Source: Leidyana gryllorum EB-2025a
Lineage: Eukaryota > Apicomplexa
Length of the DNA: 64,000 nucleotides
Assembly (NCBI GenBank): GCA_048772705.1
Contig: JBLWGC010000082.1
Span: 227,967-291,966 of the forward strand
Direction of reading: 5' to 3'
Shown here: positions 10,401 to 20,966 of the stretch, in pieces
Numbering within the stretch: position 1 is the stretch's first letter
Layout of the letters: each line of letters starts with the position of its first letter
The notes under the pieces: model-generated
The model's input: the letters and a program-made list of their open reading frames with translations, nothing else
Databases searched by the model: none
Told to the model about the DNA's origin: nothing
Program-made: the position numbers and the translations under genes

Positions 10401-13400
10401 GAGTGTCCGTCATTCGGGCCGGTAAAGGTGGTGATCTATGTGATGTGAAATTGGTTCCCATCTCTCCCGATTCGCGGGGTACATACGTTTTAGTCAAATC
10501 TCCGTGCGACGTTTCAGCATTATCTGACGGCGCTACCGCTTTAGGCGGCGGCTGTTCTTGAGCACACACTATCGTTTCCTGCCGTGCGTGCGACGCTTCC
10601 GTGTAAGCCATCGACGGATCGGCATAGAACTGTTGTGGCGGAGGGGGCGGTGGTGGCTGCGCTTTCAGCTGCAGCTGCTGCTGTACGTCCGCGTGCTGCG
10701 GCGAAGGACGTTGCGGTGGCGGCTGTTGGGCAAACTGAGCCGGCGGTGGCGGCTGCTGAGGCTGTTGTTGCTCGCGGTGGTTCACCATGTAGACTTGGAG
10801 TTGCGGTGGCATTATGGGGTGCGGGAAGAAGGGGGGTTGGCCGCTCTGATGCCTGGAGGGAGGCTGATAAGCCGCATACATTTGCGATATTGGATAGTCC
10901 TCCCAGGCTTTCTTGTGAATGCTCCATTTGGGAGGTGGCGGAAACTGTTTGACGTGCGGCGGCTCAGCGGTGGGGAGATACATCAAAGGATTGCGACTCT
11001 GCTGCATCCGTAGACTGTGGCGTGCGATATTGATAAACGACTCCTCGTCCAACTCCAGGACATAGGGTCCTTTGGGATTCGAGGGCTCCTGAGTGTGCCT
11101 CAGAGCAGCGATAGTGATGAATCTGTAGTATGCCACTGTGTCCAATAATTCTGGTTTGCACAGAAACTCCCCTTGGCACGTCTTATCGATCCCAATGTCA
11201 AACACCGGAATCGGCTCATTGTTCGCTTTGGCGCGGCTCGCCCGTAGAGCCGCCTCATTGATCAGCTTCAGACGGCCATAACTCCTCAGTAACACAATGG
11301 CAATGTGAACTGCCTTCTTGAATGCACTTCCGCTACGCAAAGCCTCCACGTCTTCAACCATTGCTTCCGCTTCGTCACGCACACTCAGTGGAACCGTCTT
11401 ATCCTCCCACATAAGCTTCTGAATCTCCGGCTCGGGAAACTCTGTGTCCGAGTGCGGCTCTATCGGGTGGTACCCTGGCGGAAGGGACACCTGGGACGCT
11501 GTCCAGGAAGCCACAGAAGGGGACACTGACGGCGGACCGGGCGGGTACATCCCAGCGGGCGCAACCTGCCCGCCGCCATAACCCTCCGTACACGCCTCGC
11601 CGGCATCAGCTGCCGGGGGAAACTCAGTCCACAACGCTGCGGACTCCGCTGACGTTATCCCGACGACCGGCCACTGCCCATTCTGCTCGACGAAAGCGCT
11701 CTGGGCTCTGCACACCGACTATGAACTGCCCCTTCGTGCTGCAAACTTACTGCGGGTTGCCGGTCGGGACCTGGGGTTGTTGTGGTGGTCTCGGGTCCTG
11801 TTGCGTCGGTGGCGGCTGCTGCTGCTGATGCTGGGCGGCCTCAAAAGCTTCAACGTCCTTTAATCTGAAGATCAAACAGATCTCACCAACTGATCAGATC
11901 TTTTTCAATCCCACTTACAGATGTTCCAAAGCGGGCCGCTGACTCTCCAGACACAGCTCCAGACGGATCGCCGGGTCCACCATGTACTCCGCGCCGCTGA
12001 GTGTCCAAGTGTACAAACGGCGGAGGGCTCCGGCGGCTGCGTCGACTTCAAGGGGTGCCAGGGACTGTGGGAATATGGCTCGGACACATTGACTCCAGAG
12101 TGCGGTTGACTCGGAAGTCTTATCGCGGCCGCCCTGTGTGAGACACCAGATGAACATAGAGTAGTATTGGTACACTGTCATCTGGCCTGGCATCCCCGGG
12201 AAGGCTTCGGTTCCGATTTTGATGCCGAGGTGGGCGCAGCTATTGAAGAATTCCTGGCGTAGTCGGCCCATTGCACACTTATCGACCAGATTCTGGTAGT
12301 CTTCCGGGCGTTTGTACTCGAGTGTGGCGAGTGCGCGACATCGGAGAGGTAAGCACGGAATGATTGGTGATTTGGCAGCGATTACTTGGAGTATAAAGAT
12401 GTTCATCGGGTACGTCGGACTCTCAACCAGCTGCCACGTCAAGGGAGGGTACGGGAACTCCTCGAGATTCTCCACATGAACCCACGACACACACTTGTCT
12501 GAGTTTTGGGAGTCTCTGGTTCGCCTCTGCCGCGTCTGTGTCATCGATCGTTGGGAGCGTAGCTGCGTGTTCGATTGGTTAAAGTTGTTGATGTTCAGAG
12601 CACACGAAAACTCGCCCGGGTAGGAGAACACGGGAAGCGGGATGGTGGAGTGTAAGTGCTCGTGCATTGAGTCCGGTCGACACACAGGAGCCACAGAACA
12701 AACAATGTACGGAGCATATTCACGGGGCACTGTATGGTGTTGCATGGAGAGGAGGTCGACTTCCGTGAAGGGCGGTTGGGTACAGGCCATCGCGGGTAGG
12801 AATTCAGCATGCGCGCGGTAGTCTATGGGGTACTCTGTCGGATTGCTGCTGGACAGTTGCCGTCCAGACCCATACGGGTCCACAGTTCGATTTGACTGGG
12901 CGTTTTTGCCGATGGCGTGTCTGCGGCCCCCGTTGCCGCTCGAGTTGTTGCCACCCGAGTTTGCGTTTTGGGGGGCTCCGTAGATGGCGTCCAGATGCTC
13001 GTTGGTCACCATGCCAGGCTGATGAGGCCCAGCAGCAGCAGCGGTGTACCCATTGGAACCCATTGGTTGAGACGAAAGAGTTCCGGTTCCAGTGGGATAC
13101 GATCCATTCATTGCGTACAGACCGGAAGAGTACATATCGTTGTAGGCGCTCATATCACCGTACATCGAGACATTGGCAGAAGCTGTTGCAGCCGCAGGCG
13201 AGTAGGCAGTATTACTCACACTACCCGGGGCACTGCTGTGCGATGTGGCGCTATCGTATATGGTCGGGTCCCCATTCGAATACATTGACGAAGAATTCGG
13301 CTGGGATGGCATAGAGTAGGCGGAGTTGTCACCGAGATGCGACTGCTCTTCCAATACCGATAACGAGTCAATCGAGAAGGAGGCTGGCTGAGACATATAA

Positions 13401-13945
13401 AGCGAACAGTCTGCCGGCTCTAATTTGACAGTCGCAGACATCCCAGCAGGCGGCACTACAGCCTCCATCGCAATGTCCTCACTCGATAACGTGGTAGTAG
13501 TGGTCATCCGAGGACTGGCTGTCCCAACCATAGCCGCCGGCTTTGTGGGGGCAGTTACAGCTACAGGAGGCTCAGCTTCCGCTTTCCTTCTCATCTTAGT
13601 CGGAGGAGAGGCACATGACTCTGTCTGTATGGTTACTCTGAGAGGCAGCTCACGACGCCCCTCTGTAGTTACGCCCAGTTGCAGTACAGCAGGCCACCCC
13701 TGCGAAGGTGTCCGCACCTTCAAAATACCATTCTCAATCACCGCCACAAGGTCGATCATCTTTGAGTCCGCCGTCAATTCACGGGTTCCCTGCGGCGTTA
13801 AGGTCATCAAGACAGCCGCCAGTTCGGTGCGATGCGCCGTCATAGCGTCGCGAATCTCTGCTGCTATTGTTAAGTCGCATGAATATTCTTTCAATGTCAG
13901 GTTGAACTCGTGGATCACTTCACGGCCCACAGCGTAAACTCGCAT
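7471..13945 (-). CDS. large Pro/Gln-rich ARID-domain protein (candidate SWI/SNF ARID1/Swi1-type subunit)
   Basis: Five exons join: from 13945 through the intron near 11917; a short exon of QHQQQQPPPTQQ type; a long exon from about 11700; and two small exons. The last of these ends GERLIIIK-stop at 7471 after a 31-bp intron (7614-7584). The protein is about 2,060 residues. An ARID DNA-binding domain is visible at about 575-670: RLRQEFFNSCAHLGI, VYQYYSMFIWCLTQGG, LWSQCVRAIFPQS, LRRLYTWTLSGAEYM. The rest is largely low-complexity Pro, Gln and Ser. An exception is a well-structured segment after the ARID (VEALRSGSAFKKAVHIAIVLLRS ... YYRFITIAALRH) that I do not recognise. ARID plus long Q/P-rich regions fits ARID1/Swi1 of BAF/SWI-SNF chromatin remodellers, but the ARID1 C-terminal domain is not evident, so the complex assignment is inference. 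Confidence 0.75.
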
Positions 13946-14009
13946 TCTCAGCTAATTTCCAACTAAACACCAAGAGTTCCTCACCTTTCAAGACTATTTT
14001 TTTCAAACA

Positions 14010-14040
14010 CCCCTAACCCTACACCCCAAACTAGGGTTAA
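14010..14040. promoter_or_regulatory. telomere-like inverted motif in a bidirectional promoter
   Basis: Within the 99-bp interval between the divergent ARID and NAA10 start codons, CTAACCCT (ending 14020) is mirrored by AGGGTTA (14033-14039). This is an inverted pair of CCCTAA-type units 12 bp apart. Telo-box motifs of this kind occur in promoters of housekeeping genes in several eukaryotes. That this one is a regulatory site is inference from its position and symmetry. Confidence 0.4.
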
Positions 14041-14044
14041 CAGT

Positions 14045-14666
14045 ATGGCACTATCAATACGCCCAGCCGTCTGCGAAGACCTTTTCAGCATACAGAGATG
14101 CAATCTGGCCTGCCTCCCCGAGAACTATCAAGCGCAATTCTACTTCTTCCATCAACTATCCTGGCCAGCTTGCCTCTTTGCCGCTGAAGACTCCAATGCA
14201 GACATCGTTGGATATGTACTCAGCAAAATGTAAGTCCCAATCGTCGGAGATCACCCAAACATTCATCACACAGGGATGACGAATATACTGCTGGTGTCAA
14301 ACCCAAGGGGCATATAACGAGTCTCGCTGTATTGCGATCACATAGACAGGCTGGCCTCGCCAGCGGTATCATGAAAGCTGCTCGTAAGTGCTAGAAGACT
14401 AAATGACGGACCCAACATACATTCGCCACCCATAGATGCCGCAATGCAAAGATCATATGACGGAGCTGGATCCAGTCTTCATGTGCGAGTGTCCAATCGA
14501 GCTGCATTCTCCTTGTACTGTGATGTTCTAAAGTATTAGTAAGTCGAGAATGTCCTACACCCAATACAGATCTGCTCTACCCCACAGCGTCGCCCAAGTC
14601 GAAAGTAGCTACTATTCAGATGATGAAGATGCGTTTTCTATGCAAAAAGAATTCTTTCTCAAATGA
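14045..14666 (+). CDS. NAA10: N-alpha-acetyltransferase 10 (NatA catalytic subunit, ARD1)
   Basis: Four exons encode about 166 residues of a GNAT-fold protein. The opening matches Naa10: [25 protein letters not shown], split by nothing, then [10 protein letters not shown] and VGYVLSKM. Exon 2 gives [22 protein letters not shown], which holds the acetyl-CoA loop (R/Q-x-x-G-x-A type, here RQAGLA). Exon 3 gives [19 protein letters not shown] and exon 4 [18 protein letters not shown]. Naa10 with Naa15 forms NatA, which acetylates nascent protein N-termini at the ribosome. The protein ends soon after the catalytic core, shorter than vertebrate Naa10 with its acidic tail. The stop codon overlaps the start of the next open frame as ATGA. 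Confidence 0.95.
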
Positions 14667-15103
14667 TACCCTCTGCACCTGATAATGCTGAAACTAGGGC
14701 TCTGCAGGCCCGCCAAGATCGTACAGACTATCTCGGACATGTAGAAGCCTCCCTAGGCCGTGTCTTGGAGAGTACTGGCTCAATCATTGGGATGATTGGA
14801 GAAACCAATTATCAACGAATCATATTGGGGGAAGCAGCAGACACACAAGGCGAAGGCCAAGATGCTATGTGGGTTGGCGATCCAGCCAAAGACAGTGCAA
14901 AGCTACAAAATGAGATTGACGTCTTCCTAGAAGCTGTTGAAGGTGTATGTGCGAAATTGCACGAACAAATTGACAAGACCCCCGGACCCCGTCGCGTGCG
15001 CAGACCTGCATATCTGGATACACTCGCCTACGAAAACTTCAAAGAAGGCGTGGCCGTCCAGCGACGGATGCAAGCACGCCTGCGAGAAGTGTCTGAGCAG
15101 TAG
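14663..15103 (+). CDS. small helical protein, possible Mediator subunit 11
   Basis: A 146-residue single-exon frame whose ATG overlaps the NAA10 stop (ATGA). The sequence is helical. Its opening (RTDYLGHVEASLGRVLES, then TGSIIGMIGE) resembles the MED11 pattern of a short helix with conserved Leu, Ile-Glu and Leu positions followed by a second helix. The C-terminal half (YENFKEGVAVQRRMQARL) forms another helix. MED11 with MED22 links the Mediator head to the general transcription machinery. The similarity is weak and judged by eye; MED22-like or unrelated coiled-coil proteins remain possible. The frame contains an upstream stop, so there is no earlier in-frame Met without an additional intron. 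Confidence 0.45.
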   Translation: MIPSAPDNAETRALQARQDRTDYLGHVEASLGRVLESTGSIIGMIGETNYQRIILGEAADTQGEGQDAMWVGDPAKDSAKLQNEIDVFLEAVEGVCAKLHEQIDKTPGPRRVRRPAYLDTLAYENFKEGVAVQRRMQARLREVSEQ

Positions 15104-15146
15104 ACACACGTGTGCGTTTGTGTGTGTGGAGACACCGGTACATGCT

Positions 15147-15722
15147 ATGGAGGTATTGAGCAGCCGAAACAATCATCCGGGGAGTTTTGTGAGAAGTTTG
15201 CGCAATCCATTCACCCCTGAGCACGCTAAAGACTACTTCAGAAATCTTGGACAAGGTTTGAAGCTACTATGTGAAACCGCGCGCGCTGATCCTGCTGTAA
15301 GTTCATCGATTTGCCGGCGTGCTATACCCTTTTAGATCACTTTGGTACTCCTCATCCTTGCCATTATTTTCGCTGTCGTGGTTTGGCAAGGAATACAAGC
15401 CTCGATCGCCCATCTACATCAAGTGCGTATTGCTGCGCAGACGAAAAGTCAGAGCACAGACGGATCGGGACGCAAAGCCGCTCCCCGCCGAACAACACGA
15501 GCTACCGAACGGTAAGCAGTTCCTGGTGATGGTTTCGCACTCTTTTTCTGTAGTCGCGCGAAAACTGCTGACGATTCTCCCCCAAGGACTCGTTCGAGAC
15601 CCACCCGCTCAAAATCGGGTTCTTTGGAGTCCGAGGTCGCTCCAAGTCCTCCGGAGCCAAGTACGGAGAAGACCCCAGCCAAAGCCAAGGCTAAGTCAAA
15701 AGCCCGAGCCAAGAGGGCGTGA
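15147..15722 (+). CDS. small single-pass membrane protein with basic Lys/Ala-rich tail
   Basis: Four exons join in phase; intron 2 is only 30 bp (15423-15452). The ~155-residue product has a soluble N-terminus (NPFTPEHAKDYFRNLGQGL), one strong membrane helix (ITLVLLILAIIFAVVVW), and a long disordered Arg/Ser/Pro-rich tail ending in AKAKAKSKARAKRA. No signal peptide precedes the helix, which suggests a signal-anchor or tail-proximal topology. I do not recognise the family. The frame of the last exon was chosen because it gives a charged tail and a stop. The alternative 3' splice site of exon 3 gives a frame lacking that tail. Confidence 0.6.
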
Positions 15723-15817
15723 TGAAATATATCTATGTGCATTCTCCACCTTTTGTTGCTGAAATGATTAGATGGTGCTTGTGATGAGAATTGAACAGCC
15801 ACTTTTGTGAAGTATGA

Positions 15818-18781
15818 ATCCATCGACACCCTCAGGAGGTCAGGAGGGCAGTAGGCGTTTCCGGCGGAGAAACACAGGTGAGATCGGGGGTGTTGGCGTT
15901 GGGACGCAACTTGATCAGTGGACAACGTGAAACCCGTATGCACGGCTGTGGACACTGGTGTTAAGTCTGTAACGACTAAGAGTGGCGGAAGCATTGGGCA
16001 TTTGTTCCGAGCTGTACGACATGTTCATCAACAAAGGGAGGCTTATCGATATGAGTTGAGTGTGGACAGGTTATCATTGCGAGTGCCGCGACCCAAGATG
16101 ATTTGCTTGGAATGGCAGCGCGGTGAGTTGAGTTGGTGTGGTGTGGTGATATTGTGATCTATGGTTTGTAGGGCCAAACAAGGTATTATCCGAGCATTAT
16201 CCGACATTGCACAAGAATGTGTGGCAATGCTCGTGGCCTGGAACACTTGAAATGAATGTTACTTTATTTACATCGGTGACATCGAAAGGGGAGAAGAAAT
16301 ATGCAACCAAGGAGACGACTATTCGTGTGAGGTTTTGCGAGAGCGTGTTATATGGTATGATTGCTCTTGACAGTTTCTTGATCAAGGTACTGCGAAAAGC
16401 AAGTCACCAGAACGGTTGGGGGAGGTTACGTTTGACTTGTCTGAGGTGATATTAAGTAAAAAGCCGGTAGTGCAGGCGACATTACCCCTGACAAAATGCC
16501 TGGACCCCACTGTGAGACACGGTTGATTTGTGTCTGTGTATGGGACATGGTTATGTATTTATCAGGCACGTGTATCACTGAAGATCAGTGCGACGAAGCT
16601 GGACAATGACTGTGAGAGAGGGTTTATCGGTGGCGTGGGATGTCGGTTTCAGCTGCTGCAGGAGATGACATTACATGGTCGGGCGGAGAGGACGATCTCC
16701 GAACTGAGGACGAGACGATGGGTCGTATGACAATCACCAACACGAACAACAATAATAATCGGATAAAGCCAGTGCCGAGTATGCCGATGATGGCAACGAG
16801 TCGTGGTCTGGATGACAGTGGTGGTCGTTTTGTTCAGAAGGAAAGTCAGCGGCCGTCGACAGACTCGTCGGGCGGCAAAGGAGGGGCTGTTGCAGTGGCG
16901 GGGTCCACAAAGTATTTGGAATCGCCTGCTTTAGCGGAGTTTCCTAATTCACCAAGTCAAGAACCATCGAGTGACGGAGCGAGGAGTCGATTGTCGCCGG
17001 GGTCTCGTACGGTCACTGAGCTACCGAAAGTACGGTTGGAGATTGAGCGGGCCCAACCCAAGTTGGGTGCGAGGTCCCTGACACCTGTGGCGCCAGGGAT
17101 CTCGCGTAATGGTAGTTCCCAAGACATGCTATCTGCTCCTCCGACACAATTGGTGGGTGTAGCGTCTTTGGAGTGGTGCGAACTGAGGTGTTGGGTCGCA
17201 GGGATATGGACGTTCGACAACTGCCGCTGTCATCCCGCGTGATATTAACTCCGACCATTTCCCACAGACGCTTCCGTTATTGGGGGAGAGCTGTGGGTCG
17301 CGTGACTTACGAATTGACAACGGGCGGTTGCATCATGTGTAAGAGAAACTGAAATTAATTTTCACTGCGAACCGCTCGCAGCCGCGAACGTTCCGATGGG
17401 TTTGATCGAATGGAAGCGGATCGCAGGAAACAGTCGGAAGCTTTATCCGATTTGACGGGACAATTAAGCGATAAAGAACGCCAGATCATTGAACGCGACA
17501 GAATGTTAATCGAGCGTGATCGCCAACTACTGGAAAAAGAGAAGCTGTTAGCCGATAAGGATAAACAGCTCGCCCAATCATTGAAACAAGTTGAGGAACT
17601 TCACGCTGCCCTGGAACGGCAGGCCGCCATGTTTGAGCTGGTGAGGTCGAAGCCGTCATCGGTCTTCTCGCACACCCTAATGATGCCTGCAGGACAAGGA
17701 GCGGTTGGTGTCTGAGTCTGTGGCTAAGCGGTCCTCGAACGCTGCGGGAGAGTCGGGCCGCGTGGCTCTGTTGGAGCGTCAATTGGCAGAAGTGAAGAAG
17801 GAATTGAGTCAAGCTCAGCATACTGATGTATCAAAGAAAGCGGCACACGACCGCTCCAAATTGACGGCGAAGATCCAGGAACTGCAAATGGAAAATCAAA
17901 ATCTTCAAAGCCTTCTGGGACAACAGACAAGGGCGGGTGGTGAGCGTAAAGCCGTCAAGTAAGCCCTCCTATCTGATTAGAATCTCCACCACCTTCCTTC
18001 CTCAGAGACCGTTTAAGTTCGCCGACATCGCCGCATCGTGCTTCCAGTGGGAGTTTGCCGCCCTCCAAGGGCGAATCTCGTAGCACAGACTCTTCCCCGC
18101 TGTCGCATCTCACTAGATCTGAACTCATATGCAAAGGTGAGACATTCCAATGGATGGTTCCCGCCAAATCCCGCCTTCAGTGCAACGATTGCAGCACGCA
18201 TCAAGCAATGGAGGGGATACATCAGCGGTGGCCATCGCCGATCTGGAAGAGCAGCTCGTTGATGTCAAAGTGAGGTTGGCGCAAGCAGAGACTGAAAAGG
18301 AGGAATTGGTAAGCCACCAAGCGATCCCGGCGTCCAGACAAACATTGTCCACAGATTGAGAAAGCCCGACGACGGATCGAAGCTTTGAAGACTACAACGA
18401 CCGAATATGCTGCGATGGTTGATACTTTGGAGGTAAGAGGGAGACACACTCGCGTGCGTTTGCTCACTCTTCGCACTCGGTGTGGACACACAGAGGAAAG
18501 TGGCGGACTTGAAAGTGAAGTTGAGTGCGGCGGGAGGTAGTGATGGTGGCGCGGCTACTCCATCAGGAAGTAAAGAACGGGACAAGAAGAAATTACGACG
18601 CGCTAGCAGCGTCCAAAATGGGGAGCACGGCAATGGCGCCATGAGCAAATGGAAAGGCGTGAAAACAACAACGGGGGTGAATGCGAAGAAGTTCCTGCGA
18701 GCTGCTTCTGCTACATTCACCGGCAGTGCCCAACCCCATCATGGGGGCCCATCATCGGCAAAGGTGAAAAAGGAGGAGTAG
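15818..18781 (+). CDS. NT-C2 domain protein with long coiled coil (EEIG1/EHBP1/PMI1-type)
   Basis: About a dozen exons join on the plus strand. The N-terminal ~230 residues form an NT-C2 domain as in EEIG1, EHBP1 and plant PMI1 proteins: YRYELSVDRLSLRVP, MICLEWQRGPNKVLSE, W..SWPGTLEMNVTLF, then after an intron KSKSPERLGEVTFDLSEV and QATLPLTKCLDPTARVSLKI. A 40-bp intron links this to a Ser/Asn-rich linker. The C-terminal half (17410 onwards) is a strong coiled coil (KERQIIERDRMLIERDRQLL; VALLERQLAEVKKEL; IADLEEQLVDVKVRL) ending in a basic Lys-rich segment. Such proteins usually bind membranes and connect them to actin or trafficking machinery. Small exons around 17150-17400 are less certain. 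The next gene starts 11 bp after this stop. Confidence 0.75.
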
Positions 18782-18792
18782 TGTTTTTGCGT

Positions 18793-20505
18793 ATGGGTTG
18801 CCTTGCAAAGTGGTCAAGTAAACTTCGGACGGGGAAAGCTCAGATGTGGGCTGTGGCCGTCATGGCCGGCACCGGGCCCGGATTCTATAACATTCTGTCA
18901 AGTGAGTAGCCACGTTTCTGCGTGTGTGCTGAGACACACCCCCTACGCCCCACCATGTCGGCTGCTCGGCTAGCACAATTGAAATAGAGAAAGTGTGAGA
19001 TATATTTGCTGTCATTTTAGGCTGGGCGGGATCGGACGGCCGGGTGTCGGAGGTTTCGAATGCGACCCTATATGCGGTATTTTCGTTGACAAGCTTCCTT
19101 GGTGGCCCTTTATGGTACATATTGAATACTAAGCGACTGGGGGTGTGGGGTCTGTGTTGTTATCCATTGTATGCGATTGGGCTGTACGCAGCGGATTACT
19201 GGAAGCAAGTATGGCTGGCGGTCATCTCCGGTACTGTGAAATGAAGTGAATGTGTCGAACAACACTTCCTCCCGTTTAACAGGGCTTCTTCTGGGCGCGG
19301 GGGCTGGAGCGTTTTGGACGGCTCAGATGGTGATTACTCTGGGCTACGCTCCAACTGCCCGGCGAGCCGAGTATGTGGCGTGGTCGTGGGCGGTGTTCAA
19401 TGGTATTACTGTTCTTGGTGGTGTGGCAGTCTACCTGAGTGCGGAGTATGGGGACGACATTTTTGACCAGGAGTATCTATGTTTAGCAATGGCGATGACC
19501 GCAACCGCCTGTTTCTCTTTCTTTGTCTTGTTGCCGTCCCACGAAGTCGCTATTGAGCCGGGACCCATCCCGATAGACTCAAGTTTTTCTGAACCCAGAC
19601 GACATGACGATTCCACCAATGATCTAAAGCACTCCAATACTGGTCAATTGATCGCTGAGTTCCTCGCGGAAGAAGTCACCCTCGCTTTCAAAGTATTGAA
19701 GCTCCCGCAAATGCTGTTGATGACCCCTCTTTTCATCGGAACTATCTGGTAAAGGCACACACATACACACACAGAGTAATCAAGACCCCAACCCAACGCC
19801 CCTCTCCCACCGCCTCTGTGGCAAGTTGTTGAAACGTTTACGATCCGCAGGTACTATGTCTACAAGTTCAACTTTTTAGACAATCATCTGTTCACACCCC
19901 ATTTTCATAGTCTTAACATGATCGTCTTCTGGAGTATGCAGATGGTCTCGGGATTACCTATGTGGTTACTGCTGGACAAAGCACGCTTGGATTTACGTAA
20001 ACGTGCTGTCCTCGGAGTCCTGATGATCGCACTACTCCAACTCTCAGACTGGGCGGCCTGTGTCCCTCTGCAGTACGGGTTCGATGGCGGAAGAGATAAA
20101 GATAGAGGCCAACCTAACCCCAAACTGGTCTTCGGCCACTCAAAGTCTGCCTATCCCATCACTGTACTCGCCTTCGGCGGCTTGGCCGATGGCGCTACAC
20201 AAATATATGCTCAATGGTTCGTATCTGTCTTGTCACAGGGCAACCTCAGACTAGCCGCTCGCTACGGCGGCTACTACAAGGCAATGCAATCAGCAGGTGC
20301 AGCCATAGCCTGGGGCATTGATCTCAGCGACGATGTCACCTATCGTCTGCAAATGTGGATCAACATAGCACATTGCCTCCTGTCAATGCCACTAGCTCTC
20401 ATTGCAGCCTTACACATGGGCAGACATGACGCCTATGAAGGCGCATACAAAAGACCTTACAGCGAAGAAATGGATGTAATGCAACATCAACCTTTCTATC
20501 TCTAG
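18793..20505 (+). CDS. UNC-93/DUF895-like major facilitator transporter
   Basis: Five exons encode about 510 residues with roughly ten to twelve hydrophobic segments. The start MGCLAKW is followed by GTGPGFYNILSS, AGSDGRVSEVSNATLYAVFSL, then an UNC-93-type second helix pair (GLLLGAGAGAFWTAQMVITLGY), a hydrophilic loop in mid-protein (IPIDSSFSEPRRHDD) and a second bundle (NMIVFWSMQMVSGLPMW; PITVLAFGGLADGATQIYAQWF). This matches the fungal and protist UNC-93-like group of the MFS superfamily. Substrates of these proteins are poorly defined. Junctions at 18901, 19231 and 19748 keep frame. The gene lies 11 bp after the NT-C2 gene on the same strand. Confidence 0.85.
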
Positions 20506-20966
20506 TTATAGATGATAAAGTATTCAGTGACTTAATGTTCAGAAATGACCACTTTAGCATCTGACACCCCTAAACCGGACTTTACACCAGCATAAGTAAT
20601 CGCGTGAGATTTCAAACGGTTCTCTGATTCGGATGGGAATCGGGACTATTTTGCTTGCCATGCGCGCAAGTAAGAAGAGAGGATACATAGATTCATAACA
20701 TGGATGTCATCAACACGCTGGCAGATTCAAAGGACGGGAATACAAGGAATTTTGACTGTGACAAGAGATTGGGAATCACACTTGGGGAGAGGTAGGTGGA
20801 GAGGATCCGAGGACGACTGAAGAGAACCAACAGTGTCAGACAGAAGTATAGATGCGCTTCGTCTATCCGCTGTTGCAAACTGATACCAGACCGTCAGAGT
20901 TGAGAGTTTCAATGTCGACGAACTCCGAAAATCTTCATTGTTCGGTAATGATAGAGCCGCAGCAGA
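20506..20966. other. convergent spacer, no gene seen
   Basis: A 461-bp gap between the 3' ends of the UNC-93-like gene and the mannitol-1-phosphate dehydrogenase gene. Open frames here are short and antisense to nothing conserved. It probably holds two 3' UTRs. Confidence 0.5.

Noticed and set aside
10558-11013. Plus-strand Arg/Leu-rich frame antisense to the Gln/Pro-rich ARID exon
   Set aside because: Complement of CAG/CCG-rich coding DNA, a common artefact.
14010-14040. Telomere end or chromosome-fusion scar
   Set aside because: Only single CCCTAA-type units in inverted order, not an array; a promoter motif is the simpler reading.
16640-17242. Plus-strand 200-residue frame as an independent gene
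   Set aside because: It is the linker exon of the NT-C2 gene; a 40-bp intron joins it in phase to the C2 domain.
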